A DNA stretch of 64,000 nucleotides from Begonia masoniana (lineage: Eukaryota > Streptophyta > Magnoliopsida > Cucurbitales > Begoniaceae). Within the stretch, counting starts at the first letter, position 1; every line of letters begins with the position of its first letter. The DNA is taken from positions 22,909,432-22,973,431 of the forward strand of contig CM039509.1 of the NCBI GenBank assembly GCA_022432975.1, read 5' to 3'. The position numbers and the translations under genes are program-made. Shown here one piece after another: positions 11,507-23,988 of this stretch. A model generated the notes under the pieces. That model made no database searches and had not been told where the DNA came from. It saw only the letters and a program-made list of their open reading frames with translations.

Positions 11507-14500
11507 TTACACAAACAGTTCAGGGTATTTCAACATCATATCGTGCTGTCTCTCCCAGGTAGCCTCTTCTACATCATGGTTCCTCCACAAAACCTTTACC
11601 AGGGGAATCTCCTTATTTCGCAGCACCTTGATAGAAGACTCCAGAATTCGCACTGGTCTTTCGTCGTAGGTCAGCGTCGGTTGCACTTCAATTTCACTTG
11701 TTTCAACGACGTGCAATGGATCACGTACACATTTCCTGAGCATGGACACGTGGAACACATCGTGAATACCTTCCATAGATGCCGGGAGTTGTAACCTGTA
11801 CGCCATAGTTCCAATCCTCTTCAGGATCGGAAAGGGCCCGACAAAACGAGGATTCAACTTGCCTGTCTTTCAAATCGCATAACGCTTTTGAATGGAGAAA
11901 TCTTCAAATACACCTCGTCACCTTCCTTAAACTATAGTTCTCTCCGTCTGGTGTCGGCATAACTCTTTTGGCGACTTTGGGCAATCTCTATGCGTTGTCT
12001 AATAACAGCGATCTTCTCCGCTGTTTGTTGCAAAATATCTGGGCCAACAATGCTAGCTTCGCCTACCTCATCCCAATACAGTGGAGACCTGCATTTTCGA
12101 CCATACAGCGCCTCATACGGAGCCATGCCAATAGTAGCCTGGAAGCTGTTGTTGTACAAAAACTCAATCAATGGCAGATATCGGCTCCACGAGCCCTGAA
12201 ACTCTAGCACGCAAGCTCTAAGCATATCCTCAAGGATCTGATTTGTTCTTTCTGTCTGTCCGTCAGTCTGAGGATGAAACGCCGTGCTAAAATTCAACTG
12301 AGTTCCCATCGCCTTATGTAAACTCCTCCAGAACTTTGAAGTAAATCTGGCATCTCTATCAGAAACAATAGAGATGGGCACTCCGTGTAGCCTAACGATC
12401 TCCTGTACGTACAGCTCAGCTAGCTGATTCATAGAATAGGTCATTTTCACTGGCAAGAAGTGGGCCGTCTTTGTCAAACGGTCCACAATTACCCAAATAC
12501 CATCGTGCCCCTTTGTTGTTCTCGGGAGTCCAACTATAAAATCTGTGTATATTTTCTCCCATTTCCACTCTGGAATAGGCAATGGCTGTAAGGTTCCGGC
12601 TGGCCTTTGATGCTCTGCCTTAACCTGTTGACAAATCAGGCAAGTTTCCACGTACCTGGCAATTTCTCTCTTCATGTTAGGCCACCAAAAATGTTGTCTT
12701 AAATCTCTATACATTTTGGTGCTCCCCGGATGCACTGAATATGCCGAGGAATGTGCCTCAGTTAAGATCTCATTTTTCAGTTCATCATCATTAGGCACGT
12801 ACCACCTGTGCCTAAATTTCAATACTCCGTCATCTGTCAGGTTGAAATCAGACAAACCTTCAGATGTCATGCTCGTTCGATGCCTTTCACACTCCAAATC
12901 GTTTTGTTGAGCTTCTCGTATCTTGTCTAAAATCGTCGGTCTAAGAGAAATATTAGTAAGCATGCTGGACAATTCTGCCACAATTTCCACGTCGAACTTC
13001 TCAATCTCAGACCTCAACATTACCGACGTTGATGCAAGCGAAGGCTGGCTCGTTGTAGGCATTCGACTCAAGGCATCAGCTACTTTATTTGCCTTTCCTG
13101 GGTGGTATTTAATTTCAAAATCGTAATCTTTAACGAATTCCAACCACCTTCTCTGCCGCATGTTCAACTCTTTCTGTGTAAATAGATACTTTAAGCTCTT
13201 GTGATCTGAGAACACTTCACACTGCTGCCCATATAGATAGTGTCTCCAGATTTTTAACGCAAAAACGACCGCTGCAAGCTCAAGGTCGTGTGTCGGATAA
13301 TTTTGTTCATATGGCTTCAATTGTCTAGAAGCATAAGCGATGACCTTGCCTTCCTGCATTAATACACATCCTAGTCCGACTCCCGAGGCATCACAGTAAA
13401 TACTGAACTTATCGCCCTCGACTGGTAGTGTCAGAACTGGAGCCGTAGTCAACCTCTGTTTCAGCTCCACAAAGCCCTTCTCACAAGCAAGAGACCATAC
13501 AAATCTTTCATTCTTTCTCGTCAATCGAGATAGAGGGACGGCTATCTTTGAAAATCCCTCGATGAATTTCCTGTAATATCCAGCTAAACCAAGAATTCCC
13601 CGTACCTCTCGTACATTCTTAGGCTGTGGCCACTGCTTGACAACCTCAATTTTAGCCGGATCTACTGAGATTCCCTCCTGAGATATGATATGACCAAGAA
13701 AACTTACTTGATCAAGCCAGAATTCACACTTAGAAAATTTCGGATATAATTGGTGTTGACACAAGGTCCTTAGAACAATCCGTAAATGCTCCTCGTGCTC
13801 CTCTTTTGTCTTAGAATAGACCAAGATGTCATCTGTAAAAACAACGACAAACCTGTCCAAATACTCTTTGAAGACGCGATTCATCATATCCATAAACGCT
13901 GCAGGAGCATTGGTAAGTCCAAAGGACATCACAAGAAATTCGTAATGCCCATACCTCGTTCGAAACGCTGTCTTTTCAATATCTTCTTTTCGGACTTTCA
14001 ACTGATAGTAACCCGAGCGTAGGTCAATCCTTGAAAACACTCGGGCACCCTGTAATTGGTCAAATAGATCGTCAATTCGGGGCAGTGGATACTTATTCTT
14101 CACAGTCAATTTATTCAACTCTCGATAATCAACGCACATCCTGAGAGTTCCGTCCTTTTTCTTCACAAATAGGACCGGTGCGCCCCAAGGAGAAAAGCTG
14201 GGTTGTATGAACCCCTTGTCTAAAAGCTCCTCCAATTGGGACTTTAGTTCTTTCAATTCTGCAGGCGCCAATCTATACGCATTCTTGGATACAGGCGCTG
14301 AACTCGGATAGACATCAATTACAAACTCGATCTCCCGATCAGGCGGTAGCCCTGGAAGATCGTCAAGAAAAATCTCCGAGAACTCTTTAACAACTGGGAG
14401 ATCATCCAGTTTCAATTTATCAAGTAGCCGAGTATCAATCACTGTGGCCACAAAAATTGAACATCCATCTTTAAATTGTTCCCTGGCTAACATCGAATAA

Positions 14501-15963
14501 GTAGTAGGCGGTCCACTTAACTTTTTCCTCGCTTGGAAAGTGAATTCAACTTTGTTCGGGGGGCGAAAAGTCACCATCCCGGACCCGCAGTCAATCGTGG
14601 CGCAATGGCATGCAAGCCAATCCATCCCTAAAATAAGATCATACACCTCTATTCCCATAACTATCAACCGGGCATAGAGGGTGTTGTTTCCCACAGAGAC
14701 GACGTTACCCTGGAAAACCTGATCAGACTGCATATTCGCTCCCGAAGGCAGCATTACTCTATACTCGCACTCTGCTAACTCAGATACTAGCCCCAATCTA
14801 ACCATGCAAGCAGTTGAAATAAAGGAGTGCGTAGCTCCTGTATCTATCAAGGAAAATACTGGTACACCCATGACTAGAATAGTACCTGCTATGACAGATG
14901 GCTGTGCCTCATCGTCGACATCTCCAGGCTCAATGAATGCGAAGATCCTTGGCATAACTCTTCGCTGATCTCTGCCCTGTTGATTTCTTCCTGGCTGATT
15001 TTGGTCTAATAATGGGCAATTCATGGCATAGTGGCCAACCACTCCGCATCGGTAACAACTGTTGGTACCCACCCGACACTCGCCAAAATGTTCTTTCTGG
15101 CATTTGGGACAAACAGGCTTCTGAGTAGCCCCTTGAACCTGCTTCCCCTTGCCCTTATCGTTTCCTCCTTCATGAGGCCTTTTGACGCCTCGTTGTTGTT
15201 GTTGTCCTCTAGGTTGCCAGCCACTATTCCGTACCTGAGGTTGAATCTCGCGAAAGAAGCCTTTAGCAGGCTCTCTAGGTTTAACACAGGTCAACTCTGC
15301 AGCTTCGAACTCCAGGGCTCTCGCTGCAATCTCCTCATAAGGCACATCTAGAATACCAGACACTATAATGTTCTTTCGGATCTCCCTGTTCAGTCCATCC
15401 ATAAATTGTTGCACCTTTTCTTCATTATCACTGACTAAGCGTGGTGCAAACTTGGATAAGGCTTCGAACTTCCTGATATACTCTGCAACCGTACTGGTCT
15501 GTTTCAATTGCGTAAACTCAGCTCTTTTTGCCGCCCTCACTGTACGGCTGAAATACTTGTCAAAAAACACGGTCTTAAACCGTTCCCACCTCATCAGCGC
15601 CACGTCCGTTGTAGCCTTTACGGAATCCCACCAAGACCGGGCATCCAGTGCTAGGTGGAATGTGACGCACTCAACTTTCTCGGCATTGTCCACTTTGGCA
15701 TATGCCAACATATCCTCCATTTTGCGGATCCACTCTTCAGCAATAGAGGGGTCCGTAGATTGCCCGTCAAATGTCGGAGGACTTAACTTTTGAAATCTCT
15801 CCATGCTTGGACCATTAGGAATAACTATATCCTGGGCTCTCCGATTCTCCCGAACCAAGTCCGCAATTTGTTGGGCTTGTCGATCCATATGTTGGGATTG
15901 ACGATCGAGTAGGTCCGTTAGCCTATCCATAGCATCGTCTCGGGTGTCCATACCTCGAACCAT
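11507..15963 (-). pseudogene. Gypsy A gag-pol polyprotein, near-complete
   Basis: The main frame runs 15963-11932 (1343 aa). Domains with approximate residues: Gag 50-235 ([18 protein letters not shown]), zinc knuckle C-Y-R-C-x4-H-x4-C at 300, protease [11 protein letters not shown] at 370, reverse transcriptase with [10 protein letters not shown] at 710, RNase [12 protein letters not shown] at 857, integrase HHCC at 1077, and integrase core Asp in YTDFIVGLP 1139, Asp in SDRDARF 1199 and Glu in [10 protein letters not shown] 1236. A TAG at 11932-11934 stands where gypsy B has Glu, and one lost base near 11870 shifts the frame. The rest (11857-11507) holds NPRFVGPFPILKRIG and the chromodomain-like LVKVLWRNHDVEEATWE. 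All catalytic residues seen are intact. The ATG at 15963 follows a predicted leader intron. Confidence 0.95.
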
Positions 15964-15976
15964 TTTTCTAAAACTC

Positions 15977-16040
15977 CTATATAATTAAAACAAGCAATCC
16001 TAAGAAATAATATTAAAATAAAACAATTAAACGTACTTAC
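15977..16040 (-). other. Predicted short leader intron upstream of gypsy A gag
   Basis: Minus strand CAACT/GTAAGT at 16041/16040 and TATATAG/GAG at 15977/15976 bound a 64-nt intron, 13 bases before the gag ATG. Gypsy B has the same arrangement (28585-28644), with the same CAACT/GTAAGT donor. Confidence 0.5.
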
Positions 16041-16108
16041 AGTTGATGAAGGATGTCCGCGTAGTGGCTGAGCAGTCGTGCAGTCTACAGAACCGTTTTT
16101 AAAACCCG

Positions 16109-16123
16109 GGGGCTCTGATACCA
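16109..16123 (-). other. Primer-binding site of gypsy A
   Basis: Minus strand TGGTATCAGAGCCCC lies four bases inside the 5' LTR end. It is complementary to initiator tRNA-Met. Confidence 0.9.
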
Positions 16124-16305
16124 TAACTGTAACGACCCTAATACTATACCCGTATTTTTCCGTATTATATTTTTTTTTATCAATGTATCGTTTGAGCGGA
16201 AATTTAAATCGTTAAAATCGTTCAGAGAATTGAAAACAATTTAAAATCATTAATAGGAACTTAATAAAACAATTTATAAAAATTAAGTTTTAACATTTTT
16301 CTGCA

Positions 16306-16652
16306 ATCACGATCGATCGTGGTCATATCACGATCGATCGTGATCAGCTAAAAATAAAAATGAAATTTAAACATTTTTCCTGCAATCACGATCGATCGTG
16401 GTCATATCACGATCGATCGTTGTAGTGTGCCCGATTGATCGGGCCGCCTCTGGAATTTCAACAAGAAATTTTCCCAGATCACGATCGATCATGGTCAAAT
16501 CACGATCGATCGTGATAGGCCTTTTTCCCCTTTTCTGCAGATCACGATCGATCGTGGTCAAATCACGATCGATCGTGATTTCCTGCATACACATTTTTCC
16601 CCTTTTCTGCAGATCACGATCGATCGTGGTCAAATCACGATCGATCGTGATT
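16306..16652. repeat. Second copy of the CGATCGATCG palindrome array
   Basis: About nine palindromic units equivalent to 9237-9600. One or two units present in the 3' LTR are missing and one is rearranged, so unit number has changed since insertion. Confidence 0.87.
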
Positions 16653-17545
16653 TCCTGCATACACATACAACACCTAAAAAAAACACACTTCACAATTCCC
16701 TTTTCTACCTCATACATTCATCACTTCTTTTAACACTTTTCATAACAATACAATCACTCTACTCTTCGTATACATTCCCCACTATACCAATCACCCAAAA
16801 ACCGACATAAAACATATTTAAAATATAACAAAATTTCTTAAAAACGAACCGCGTGGTTCCGTTTAAACGTTTAGCGATTTCTTCTGTTTGAAAATAGTCA
16901 ATACATTACAAAAATCCTTTTATGTAACACCCGGCATTTTTGATCGGAAAATTATCCCTCGAATTGTCGAACGAGGTTAGGTTTATATTAATATGACGTA
17001 TGTGTTGGCGAAATTGTTGGGATGTTTAGTGGAAAACTAAACCATGATTCATTTAGTTAGAAATGCATGGAATGGCAAATTAGGAAGAAATTAAGGTTGG
17101 TGGAAGAAATCAAATGGATGATTGACACTTGGCAAACTTGTTGAAGAAGCCATACTCTTTTCTCTCCCCTCCTACGTGAAACCCTCACTTTCTCTTCTCT
17201 GCTCTTTCCATTTCCTTCTCTGTTTCTTCTCTTTCTGGCGATTCAAACCTTTCTAGAAGACTTCATCTCTCCTCTTTTCTTCTATTTTCTTCAGCAAAGG
17301 TAAACATCTATTTATGCTAATGAAGTTGGACAAGTTAAAATGTGAGTTTGTTGAAGTTTAGGGTTAAGACATTTCGGAGAAAACTCACTGTCCTTGGATG
17401 AAAACATGTTGGATTGTTTTCTAAAAGTCTGAATGGAGTCAGGAGTGTATGTAGTAAACATTTTTCAGCTTGTTTATTTCTGAATGTGCATGTACAGGTT
17501 CGTGCATTACCGAGACGATCAGAACATCAACTCCGCAGCAAACAG

Positions 17546-18349
17546 GTAAGCTCATAACTGTAGGCTGGCCCTTAAGGCCCTACATCACAGAGGTACTAGG
17601 TTTTCAGTTCTGTCGGGTAGTTTTGGGTAGAAATGTTATAACTTCTGTTTGGATCATGTTCTGAGTTGTCTGTTCAGTTTATGTCCTAAGTTGTCTGTGT
17701 TCTGCTTTACGGTATATTCTGTTATTTCTGATGTCTGCTGTTATAGGTTCAGGCACTGAGAATGTCATGCATACACAATTTTGCTGAAAATTCATGCAAA
17801 ACCGATTTCTGTACACTGTTTGAAATTAATAAGATAAAATCCGACTGAAATGTACCAGGTTAAGTGTGGGACGGGAACTGGCCCCTCTGGTTTTATCCCT
17901 CCCTGGTAATCTGAAAATATTGTCCCTGGCAAGGTCCCTCTGGTTTTATCCCTCCCTGGGAATCTGAAAACTGCTGTGCCTGATAGTGCACCCCCCCTTC
18001 TGTGCCTGATAGTGCACCCCCCCACTGAACTCACTGATATTACTGTACTGTATCCCTGAATGTGTCTGATAGTGCACCCTCCCCTTCCCCACTGAACTCA
18101 CTGATTACTGTACTGTTATTATATGATAGTGCACCTCACTGATATTACCATACTGATTACCGATTATGTGCCTGATAGTGCACCTACTGAACCAGTTTCC
18201 CTATAAGCCCCACGTAATTTTTCTGCCACTGTAATGTAATGTTCTGTTCGTTCACTGAATTTTTGAAAGTTCCATGCATTGCATATGCACCACTGCATTC
18301 TGTTATGTCCTTACTGAGTTTTAGACTCATAGGTGAACTCCTGATGTAG
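17546..18349 (+). other. Predicted LTR intron 2 (array-bearing solo LTR)
   Basis: Donor AACAG/GTAAGC at 17545. Hairpin GGCC-CTTAA-GGCC near 17568. Arm CCTACATCA at 17579-17587. Hairpin TGAGT-TTTAG-ACTCA at 18315-18329 with branch-like CTCAT. Arm TGATGTAG at 18342-18349 ends in the acceptor. The arm pairing here is only about 8 bp. The middle (17980-18185) holds about six GTGCCTGATAGTGCAC self-complementary units. Confidence 0.55.
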
Positions 18350-18564
18350 TTACTGAACCCGAAACTGAGGATCTTGTTCCTCAAAGTGATGATCTAATGT
18401 AGAGGTGGATCGAGCTCATGGGGTGGTTGCTGCAGCCAGACATATATCTGCTCTGAGGTTTAAGTTTTTGAAAAGAGAAATATTGTCTGTGAATGTTTAC
18501 TTTAGATTCTGATGTTTTGGTTTAGGAAAACTCTGTTGAAATTCTGTGGTATTCTGGTAATCGT

Positions 18565-20060
18565 ATGCGATTTCCGGTCACTGTTCACAACTTCATCTTC
18601 CGGTCACTGTTCACAACTTCATCTTCCGGTCACTGTTCACAACTTCATCTTCCGGTCACTGTTCACAACTTCATCTTCCGGTCACTGTTCACAACTTCAT
18701 CTTCCGGTCACTGTTCACAACTTCATCTTCCGGTCACTGTTCACAACTTCATCTTCCGGTCACTGTTCACAACTTCATCTTCCGGTCACTGTTCACAGCT
18801 TCATCTTCGGTCACTGTTCACAGCTTCATCTTCGGTCACTGTTCACAACTTCATCTTCCGGTCACTGTTCACAACTTCATCTTCCGGTCACTGTTCACAA
18901 CTTCATCTTCCGGTCACTGTTCACAACTTCATCTTCCGGTCACTGTTCACAGCTTCATCTTCGGTCACTGTTCACAACTTCATCTTCCGGTCACTGTTCA
19001 CAGCTTCATCTTCCGGTCACTGTTCACAACTTCATCTTCCGGTCACTGTTCACAGCTTCATCTTCGGTCACTGTTCACAACTTCATCTTCCGGTCACTGT
19101 TCACAGCTTCATCTTCGGTCACTGTTCACAACTTCATCTTCCGGTCACTGTTCACAACTTCATCTTCCGGTCACTGTTCACAACTTCATCTTCCGGTCAC
19201 TGTTCACAGCTTCATCTTCGGTCACTGTTCACAACTTCATCTTCCGGTCACTGTTCACAGCTTCATCTTCGGTCACTGTTCACAACTTCATCTTCCGGTC
19301 ACTGTTCACAGCTTCATCTTCGGTCACTGTTCACAGCTTCATCTTCCGGTCACTGTTCACAACTTCATCTTCCGGTCACTGTTCACAACTTCATCTTCCG
19401 GTCACTGTTCACAACTTCATCTTCCGGTCACTGTTCACAGCTTCATCTTCGGTCACTGTTCACAGCTTCATCTTCGGTCACTGTTCACAGCTTCATCTTC
19501 GGTCACTGTTCACAACTTCATCTTCCGGTCACTGTTCACAACTTCATCTTCCGGTCACTGTTCACAGCTTCATCTCCGGTGACTGGTTCACGGCTTTTCT
19601 TCCGGTCACTGTTCACAGCTTCATCTTCCGTCACTGTTCACAGCTTCATCTTCCGGTCACTGTGCACAGCTTCATCTTCCGGTCCTGTTCACAGCTTCTC
19701 TTTCCGGTCACTGTTCACAGCTTCATCTTCCGTCACTATTGCACAGCTTCATCTTCCGGTCACTGTTCACAACTTCATCTTCGTCACTGTTCACAACTTC
19801 ATCTTCCGTCACTGTGTTCAGCAACTTCATCTTCCGGTCACTGTTCACAACTCATCTTCCGGTCACTGTTCACAACTTCATCTTCCGGTCACTGTTCAGT
19901 TCACAACTTCATCTTCCGGTCACTGTTCACAACTTCATCTTCCGGTTACTGTTCACAACTTCATCTCCCGGTCACTGTTCACAACTTCATCTTCCGGTTA
20001 CTATTCACAACTTCATCTTCCGGTCACTGTTCACAACTTCATCTTCCGATCACTGTTCAT
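18565..20060 (+). repeat. 26/27-bp tandem array, about 55 units
   Basis: The unit is CCGGTCACTGTTCACAACTT followed by CATCTT, in a 27-bp form and a 26-bp form (one C lost, often with AGCTTC in place of AACTTC). Units are regular to about 19570 and degenerate after that. The absence of stop codons gives long open frames on the plus strand (for example 18565-20148) that are artefacts of the repeat. Confidence 0.95.
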
Positions 20061-22126
20061 TTCTGTCTTATTATATTCCGAAGACTGTTTTCATTCCTTC
20101 CCGCTTCCAACCTCCTGGCTTTTGTTCTGTTATTCTTCTGTCATTTAATCTGAACTCCGATTTTAAGTATGTCTTCAAATTTAAATGCTTAAAGTGCTCT
20201 GCTTCCTGTATTCATCTGTCGTTCATTTCTGTGGTCCAACAATTAATATATTTTTCTGATTTTGTTCCAAGGATTCTGATCTCCTTCTGTTGTTTACCCT
20301 GTAGTTCGGTGTTAACTGTTTTTCCCCTGTTTGATTTCGACACCAGAGAACTCTCTCTCTGCGAAGTTTTAAAGTTTGTAAATATTCTGTTCACTGTTTC
20401 TTCTAACTGTTCTGTTTTTAAAAAAAAAATATAGTCACCGTTTCATGTTATCTGTCCCGAAGTGATGGCTCCGATCCCGGACTCCGATCGGGTTCCGGTT
20501 TCGGGCTGTCACATTTTAATTCCAAAACACGACATATAATCTATCCAACCCAAGACATCCTAAAGTATTTAACTATACATATCTCCTATGTTCTATCTAT
20601 CGATTACCAAAACGTTTACCTACGTCCCCACGGGTAAAAATCACGCTCCGACATCCAGCGCACTCTCACGGGCCATCCTCCTTCAACGTGTTCATACTTC
20701 AGGCGGAGGGACGTCTTCCTCACCTGTCTCAAAATCACCTACACCATAGAATTTAAACACATGAGCTAGGGGCTCAGTAAATCTATGTGAATGCAAATGT
20801 ATGCTATGCTATGCTCTTTTGAAACTATGTATCCTTTTCATTTCTTTGCTTTTCTTTCTTTAGGTGTCTATGGGTCACCCGGGGCTTCACTCTCGTTAGA
20901 TAGGAGCGGCACATCCCGCGGTTGGATAGCCCCTCGGATCTAACACGGGGGGAAAGCATGCTTCCTCCGACAGCCATGCCTGAACCACCGCACCCGGCGT
21001 GACTATCTCTGTTGTTCAATTACGTACTTTGTTTAACTTTTTCCGTGAAAAACGCTTTATAATTCAATTTGCATGCGTGCTTAGAAAACAATGCATGTAC
21101 GTGCTCAATACAAAAATTAAAGCAAGTAGAAACATACAATACTAAACTATCAATTAACGACTTAACAGAACATAACTCTAACTACCCGTTCCAAACTATC
21201 CAAACATAACATATCTGCAATTTCCTCGAACGACACAATTCGTATGGTGTAGGCCTAGATGGCCAAACAAGTCACAGAGACTTAGCTCGCGTCCGTCGTA
21301 CACCGGGCTTCGTCCACAAATGCTTGTTCACCTATAACATTTCACAATATACGTATTAAATCGAGTCTAAATCATCAAACTCCAAAAATTACTAACTCCT
21401 AACTAAAGAAACTTCCCTAAATCTCTAAAACACCTCATTGAGGCATTTCATCGAGCAATTCGCGCTCGAGATACATCAAACCTCCACCAATGGAGTTTTT
21501 CAATTTCTCCAACCACCAAAACTCCAGCTACTTCCATTTAATTCCATCAACTTCAACAATAACCATAAATACGCCCCCTTTGAGCCATAAATACGATAAC
21601 CCATCAATCTTTAGACTCTATTTCGCGTTTTCAACGAAAACCCTAACGAACCCTAATCGTTTTAAACCCTAAAAATCGCTATCTAAAGTTCCGAAAGCTT
21701 AGAGCCTTACCTAGAGAGCGAAGACGGAGTAGAAACGTGAAGGATCGCCGGAGTTAGGAGGGACATCGGCCGGAGTTTGAAAGAAATTGTCGATGAGAAG
21801 AGAAACGTCGCGCGAAGGAGAGGGAGAAGAAAAGTTTGCGTGAGGGAGGGGTAAGAAATGAGGGAGTTGTGATTTTTAATAAAAATTTGGTTTGCGAAAT
21901 ACCATAATGCCCTTCTCTCATTTTTCTATTTATTCCTCCAAAATTCTCGTTATTTAACTAACGATTCTATTTTCCAAAATTCTCATATTTCACCATAAAT
22001 TCCAATTTATTATTACGGCTTCGTTAAAACGTTTCCGTTCGCAAACGGACTAAATTTGATATATTTACAAAATGGCCGTTTATATTAGAATATAATAATT
22101 CTCGTAAAGCCGGGTGTTACATTAGA

Positions 22127-22161
22127 GACATGTCTCATTTGCTTTAGGGCAAGTGGGAGTT
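22127..22161 (+). other. End of copia A pol and polypurine tract
   Basis: The frame interrupted at 9058 resumes and stops at TAG 22145-22147. It is followed by the purine-rich GGGCAAGTGGGAGTT, which abuts the LTR. Confidence 0.85.
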
Positions 22162-23988
22162 TGTTGGGAATTATGTGCCCAAACAAGCAAATGTAATAGA
22201 ACAATTATATTATTTAAATTGATTAATATTATGCTTGCATTTAAAGATCATGCTTTATAAAATTCAGAGAAAATTCCTTGGTTATTTGTGCAAACTTTAT
22301 ATTGACATATATATTGTATATATGAGGGATATAATATAAAGAGTAATAACCAAAACAAGTCCATGACTTATATTTGAAGTACGGAATCTTCAAATAAATC
22401 ATAGTCATAAACTTAGTTTATCTCATTAAGAATGTATAGTTATATCCCGACTATATATGTAGTGACATAAGGTAAATAAGTTTTATATAATATGGTTATA
22501 TAGGACTAGACCAGATAAAATTATATTGTTATTATAATTTCCGTTAAACCTATAACAAATAACTTTATCATAATGATGGTCATATGTGTGTAATCTTAAT
22601 TTATTGTATTTAACAAACTCCTATTTTATTTTAATTTATTCTTTAATTTACTTGGTAAAGTTTTGTATGAGTTACAATTCACACACCTCGTATATTGGGA
22701 ATAAATTAAGATGAATAGCTGGGAATGTTAATATCGATACAATGAAATCCATTTTATTGGATTCCTTTTTTTGTTAGTTAAAAGATCGAATAATTAGCGC
22801 GCAAATTCATAAATCGTTATGAATTAATTATTCAATCAAGGACTAATGGTAGTTAAGGATAAAGATGTAATATGAGAGGTTAACGGATTATAAACCTAGC
22901 TCTATTGCGAATCTAAATGGAGGGTTAGTACATATGTAATGACTATATCAATGAATATTACTTTGAGTAAACATAATCTATAGTTTTAAGAGTGAAACTC
23001 TAAATATTTAGTAGACTTACTTTAGAGTTAATAATTACGTTAATTGATATAAAGAGTTTATATTAATTAACGAAAAAATTATTGAAGCTTAAAATTATAG
23101 GTCCATCGGTCCCTTTGTCACCTTCTATCATTATTTGAATAATAGAAAAATGAACAAAGAAGATTAAATAATTAACTTTTAGTTAATTATTTAATACACT
23201 CAATAATAAGTTTATTAGTTTTCATTAGATGAAATAGTTGAATAATAACCTTATAAGACACATGACAAAAGTTGTCATAATTAATATGTTTGTTATGTTT
23301 CATTAAATGAAATAATTGAATTGTTCATTTAATCAACAAACATAAAGTTATTTTTGAAAATAGTTTTTTAAAATGAATTTTGCCAAATCATGATGCCAAG
23401 TGTAAGGTCATGATGAGAAGTTGTTTTGATTTCCATAACATCTTTTGTTATAAATGTTATTAAGAAATCAATTCTAACTTAATGGTAAATTAAATTTTGT
23501 AACGTTTGTTTCTATTAAATGTTATGATAATTGTTACAAAATTCTTACACTATAAATAGAGGTTAAGACCTCATTTGCAAAGAGTGTAAGAGAATTCATT
23601 TTGAGAAACAATCTACTTTAAGAGCATTTCCATGGTGGTTTAGAGAATTGTTCTTTATATCCATATAGATCGTCTCATGTGTTGAGAAAACGATCTATCA
23701 CAAAATTGAGTGTGATCTTTTTGTGTTCATCATGCCCACAGGTCCTTATTCGAGGTGAGGAGAATTGATAAAGAAGATCGAAGGCTCTTTAACATTAAGA
23801 AATTGTTCTTCAAAGGTAATTTCTTTAAATCTAGTTTATTTATTTTTATTGCATATAATTATTCATATATCATAAATTACATCCTATTATTATTGTGAAA
23901 AATTGTTTTTCATAATATTTAAGTTGCGCACGTTTGAGTGTTATGAACACCATTAATTCCGCCGTGTGAGAGAACTTAAATTCCAACA
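22162..23988 (+). mobile_element. Copia A 3' LTR (complete)
   Basis: 1827 bp, TGTTGGGAA to CCAACA. It is nearly identical to 1-738 over the shared part. TATA box near 23550, leader hairpin at 23665-23698. Gypsy solo LTRs are absent from this copy. The sequence to the right belongs to MULE 1. Confidence 0.95.

Larger units (their letters stand above)
16923..20513 (+). mobile_element. Gypsy solo LTR with a large internal tandem array
   Basis: 3591 bp, starting TGTAACACCCGGC and ending GGGCTGTCACA, flanked by TTTTA at 16918-16922 and 20514-20518. It has the same family termini as 24516 and 59897. Exon 1 ends CAAAG/GTAAAC at 17299, intron 1 is 17300-17497, exon 2 is 17498-17545 and intron 2 is 17546-18349. 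The 26-27-bp array at 18565-20060 adds about 1.5 kb. No internal retrotransposon domain is present. Confidence 0.94.
9059..22121 (-). mobile_element. Full-length Ty3/gypsy element A (Tekay/Del-like), minus strand
   Basis: A complete element with two LTRs, primer site, gag-pol and polypurine tract, flanked by target-site duplication TTAGA (9054-9058 and 22122-22126). It sits in the last codons of copia A pol. Its upstream (right) LTR was later hit by a solo LTR at 16923-20513. The two LTRs differ at few positions and gag-pol has only one stop and one frameshift, so it looks young. Placement in the Tekay chromovirus clade rests on long LTRs and a chromodomain-like C-terminus (WRNHDVEEATWE), and is an inference. 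Confidence 0.95.
16128..22121 (-). mobile_element. Gypsy A 5' LTR, interrupted by a solo LTR
   Basis: Matches the 3' LTR (9059-11467) base for base over most of its length once the insertion 16923-20513 and one TTTTA are ignored. A difference of note is the predicted 5' splice site of intron 2: the G of GT is C here (position 21285), so the donor reads G/CTAAGT. The stem arms at 20738-20748 and 21243-21253 are unchanged. Confidence 0.94.

Noticed and set aside
11543..16124. Plus-strand open frames across gypsy A
   Set aside because: Antisense shadows of the minus-strand gag-pol.
18512..20434. Long plus-strand open frames (up to 527 codons) of a repeating Ser/Phe/His-rich protein
   Set aside because: They exist only because the 26/27-bp array lacks stop codons in several frames. 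All frames are open together, there is no start context, and the region is inside a solo LTR.
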